From assembly GCF_012033735.1 (NCBI RefSeq), contig NZ_JAAVJD010000017.1:1-43775 (forward strand): a DNA stretch of 43,775 bases, written 5' to 3'. A model generated the notes under the pieces. That model saw only the letters and a list, made by a program, of their open reading frames with translations, made no database searches and was not told where the DNA came from. A program made the translations under genes and the position numbers. Source of the stretch: Streptomyces lonarensis (lineage in GTDB: Bacteria; Actinomycetota; Actinomycetes; Streptomycetales; Streptomycetaceae). Each line of letters opens with the position of its first letter. Position 1 is the stretch's first letter. Positions 41,925-43,775 of this stretch are shown piece after piece.

Positions 41925-42101
41925 ATGACAAAAATCAGTCCCAAGACCGATCTGCTTGCAGGAAACCCGGGTTTCATCAAGCAGCCTCGTGTTAGGTATG
42001 TGCACCGCATCGTGGTGGCATTTTCACTCGGATTTGTTGGCGGCCTGGGTAAAGGAGTGGGGGGGATCGCCTTGGATCTGATCGTGAGGTATTTCAGCTA
42101 G
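41925..42101 (+). CDS. Small hydrophobic protein, 58 residues
   Basis: ATG at 41925; a polar N-terminus (MTKISPKTDLLAGNPG), basic residues (KQPRVRYVHR), then a hydrophobic glycine-rich segment IVVAFSLGFVGGLGKGVGGIALDLIV near the C-terminus that could span or bind the membrane (longest run quoted in parts: IVVAFSLGFVGG and IALDLIV). The ribosome site is weak. It is divergent from the HTH-TPR regulator and shares its low-GC composition. It may be a target gene, a signal-peptide precursor, or a small membrane protein. Function unknown. Confidence 0.6.
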   Translation: MTKISPKTDLLAGNPGFIKQPRVRYVHRIVVAFSLGFVGGLGKGVGGIALDLIVRYFS

Positions 42102-42544
42102 CGGTATGCGCGCCCAGGAGCCCGGCGCTGACGCGGTCACGGAGCTTTCTGAGCTCTTAATGGTGCAGTCATCGGCGGGGCCCGGCCGCCACCCCGGCTG
42201 GGCCCCGCCACGACGTTTGCCCGCTTTCGGGCCGGGCCCGAGCCGCGGAAGGCTAAGCGGCGAGCCCGGCAGAACCCGAACCGCCGTACGCTTCCGGGTG
42301 CCCCTCGGACCCTATGTTCCTTTGCGGCCGGACCGCGATTCGAGAGTTGTCTCGGGGTCTGGCCCCCGCGGGCTGGTTCGCCGGTCTCGGTAGTGGCGAG
42401 CAGAATGAATTCCTGCCCGCCGTGTGTGTCTCGATGGCGTGGTGGCGCTAGCCCCGCTCCGTAGATTCTTGGTTCCAGTCAATCAAACGTTGGAAACCAC
42501 CTGTGATTGGAGCAGGGCCACAGCGGTGCCGGGGGTCGGTCGTA
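42102..42544. other. Intergenic region with one hairpin
   Basis: 443 bases between the small gene and the end of the HNH gene, which converge. Apart from the hairpin at 42174-42209, I see no supported feature. The frame at 42106-42393 has no ribosome site and a Pro/Arg-rich composition, so I do not call it. Confidence 0.5.
42174..42209. terminator. Hairpin terminator downstream of the small gene
   Basis: Arms GGCGGGGCCCGGCC and GGCTGGGCCCCGCC pair at 13 of 14 positions around an 8-base loop, 72 bases after the small gene's stop. It is GC-rich, lacks a T-run, and is able to work on either strand. Confidence 0.55.
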
Positions 42545-43180
42545 TCACCACAAGCTCAGAGGGCGGCCAGCTCTCGCGGTTTTTCGGATGCGCAGCGCAA
42601 TCTCCGTCGTCGACGCGCCTTCTGCGAGGCCGGCGCGGATAGCGTCGCCGATGGCGCGGGACCGTCCGGCCGGCCCGCGGATGTCGGCGAGTGGGCTGCT
42701 GGGGTCTCTTCGGCGGGCCAGCCATTCGGCTCGGTTCTCCGCCGCGGTGCCGAGTCGCAGGTGTGCTGGTTGCTGGCAGGAGTGGTTGTCGCAGGTGTGG
42801 CAGACGGTTGGGCTGTCGTTTCCCCAGCCGAGTCGAGGGATGACGCCGTGGGCGAGCTGATAGCCGTACAGGTGGCCAGGCACCGTGCCGGTGCGGGTCC
42901 TGCCGGGCCGTGATGCCGCTCGGAACGACGCGTGACCGGTGCTGGAGATCCCGCCCAGGAAGAACCAGCAGTCCTCGGCCGGCGAGGTGCGGTACACCTT
43001 GGTCCAGTACCGGGCCTGAACGGACTTGTCGGCGAGCCAGGTCAGCCACTCGACGGCGGGTATCCGCACCGGTGTCGGCTCACCGATGAGGGCCAGCTGC
43101 TCGTCGACGCGACGAGACCCGGCCCCCTTGACCGCCGACGGCGGGAAGAGACCGGGCCCGAAGTTGTTCTCAGCCGGCAT
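42545..43180 (-). CDS. HNH endonuclease with C-terminal helix-turn-helix-like region
   Basis: 211 residues from ATG 43180; the frame is open further upstream but that part has no family features and overlaps the next gene. The HNH core is clear: GYQLAHG (His111), then VCHTCDNHSCQQPAHLRLGT with Cys127, Cys130, Cys135 and His140, then AEN (Asn149). This zinc-type HNH is found in homing and phage endonucleases. Residues about 172-205 (SRAIGDAIRAGLAEGAS, TTEIALRIRK) look like a DNA-binding helix-turn-helix. It suggests mobile or phage-derived DNA. Its start overlaps the coiled-coil gene by 11 bases. Confidence 0.75.
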   Translation of the reverse strand: MPAENNFGPGLFPPSAVKGAGSRRVDEQLALIGEPTPVRIPAVEWLTWLADKSVQARYWTKVYRTSPAEDCWFFLGGISSTGHASFRAASRPGRTRTGTVPGHLYGYQLAHGVIPRLGWGNDSPTVCHTCDNHSCQQPAHLRLGTAAENRAEWLARRRDPSSPLADIRGPAGRSRAIGDAIRAGLAEGASTTEIALRIRKTARAGRPLSLW

Positions 43181-43619
43181 CAGGTCGGCTGACGTCCGCG
43201 ACGCCCATCGGGGCGGAGTCGCCCGTAGGTGGAGGAGGCGTCTCTGCTCCGTCCGTTCGGGGCCGACGGCGCCGGACGGCGTGAGGCCGCTCGGAGCGAA
43301 CCCGCAGTTCCTCGATGATCTCCTTCGCTCGCGCCGCGGTAACAGGCTTTGCCTCGCGCTCCAGCTCCTCCGCCGGCACCCCGAGCAGTTCCGCGACCAA
43401 CTCGGCGTCGTTGTCGAACAGCCGCAGGACGACAGCAGCGGCCTCCCGCGCCGCGGTGTCGGCCTCATCCTTGGCGTGGGCCGCCTTCGCCGCGGCCTCC
43501 CGCGCGGTCAACGCGTTCGTGGCGGCCATCTCCCGCGTCTTCGCCTTCAGCGCTTCAGCGGCGCGAACCCGCCGCCGCAGCTCTGCCGCACTCACCGGAC
43601 CTGCCGAAGCGCTGCTCAT
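43170..43619 (-). CDS. Hypothetical coiled-coil protein
   Basis: 149 residues from ATG 43619, with GGGG about six bases upstream; a GTG at 43646 would add nine. Residues about 10-110 are Ala/Glu/Lys/Arg-rich and helical (AAELRRRVRAAEALKAKTRE, then AAKAAHAKDEADTAAREAAA), likely coiled coil. The tail is Pro/Arg-rich and disordered. It overlaps the HNH gene and is probably co-expressed with it. No family recognised. Confidence 0.5.
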   Translation of the reverse strand: MSSASAGPVSAAELRRRVRAAEALKAKTREMAATNALTAREAAAKAAHAKDEADTAAREAAAVVLRLFDNDAELVAELLGVPAEELEREAKPVTAARAKEIIEELRVRSERPHAVRRRRPRTDGAETPPPPTGDSAPMGVADVSRPDAG

Positions 43620-43775
43620 CCATGCCCCAGTTCTGTTCGAAGCCACTGCTCATCGCGCGCACCGTAGCCACAGGCCGGCGGACATCTCGAACCATCCGCC
43701 GGTGGGGTGCCGGCGTTAGTGATGTGTGCCTCCGGCGGGTCCTCTCTCGGAGGGGGAGGGGGCTGGTTGGTGGGG

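Noticed and set aside
42106..42393. 95-codon frame after the small hydrophobic gene
   Set aside because: No ribosome site, Pro/Arg-rich composition, and it runs through a terminator-like hairpin.
26..43775. CRISPR arrays, insertion sequences, rRNA or riboswitches
   Set aside because: I saw no regularly spaced repeats, transposase motifs with terminal inverted repeats, ribosomal RNA or recognisable riboswitch cores.

Overview
The window is very GC-rich DNA with the codon use, GTG starts and gene content of an actinomycete, most likely a Streptomyces. About 32 kb is one natural-product cluster (positions 26 to about 32046). To its right is ordinary or accessory chromosome, ending in a lower-GC, probably acquired segment.

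Cluster, left arm (minus strand, 16535 down to 26): a KAS III-like enzyme, a three-part fusion of ketosynthase + degenerate SDR + SDR, an acyl-CoA ligase, a crotonase, a second degenerate ketosynthase, a bimodular NRPS (C-A-T-C-A-T-TE) and a flavin monooxygenase one base after the NRPS. A1 has the full serine code of EntF, and A2 looks like a diverged proline domain. A Ser/Pro bimodular NRPS next to an FAD monooxygenase is the hallmark of bacterial pyrrolizidine alkaloid pathways (pyrrolizixenamide PxaA/PxaB, legonmycin LgnB/LgnC). I therefore infer an N-acylated pyrrolizidine, or a close relative, as the core product.

Cluster, middle (plus strand, 17069 to 25167): two more KAS III-like enzymes, an SDR, a free-standing degenerate-SDR + SDR protein matching the tail of the fusion on the other strand, a third SDR, a second crotonase, an amidohydrolase lacking its usual metal ligands, and an alpha/beta hydrolase. 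Most of these genes overlap by a few bases. A 15-bp perfect hairpin separates this operon from a convergent minus-strand pair (28334 to 25255): a complete ketosynthase and a fused alpha-beta class I CoA-transferase/IpdAB-like protein. Divergent from that pair are a third crotonase and a two-gene ABC exporter. An orphan NarL/FixJ response regulator ends the cluster.

My reading is that the condensing, reducing, hydrating and CoA-handling enzymes build an unusual acyl chain that the first C domain attaches to serine. No acyl carrier protein, acyltransferase, MbtH protein or phosphopantetheinyl transferase is visible. The chain may therefore be built on CoA, or a carrier may be supplied from elsewhere. 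The two divergent control regions share a GGTAC-N4-GGTAC direct repeat, which could co-ordinate the arms.

Right flank: a 1.1-kb stretch without genes, a conserved hypothetical gene, two coupled SUKH (SMI1/KNR4) immunity-type genes, a TetR regulator, an SMP-30-like lipoprotein, a Baeyer-Villiger monooxygenase, a 1.1-kb spacer holding a tRNA-3'-end-like sequence, a low-GC HTH-TPR regulator divergent from a 58-residue hydrophobic peptide gene, and an HNH endonuclease with a coiled-coil partner.
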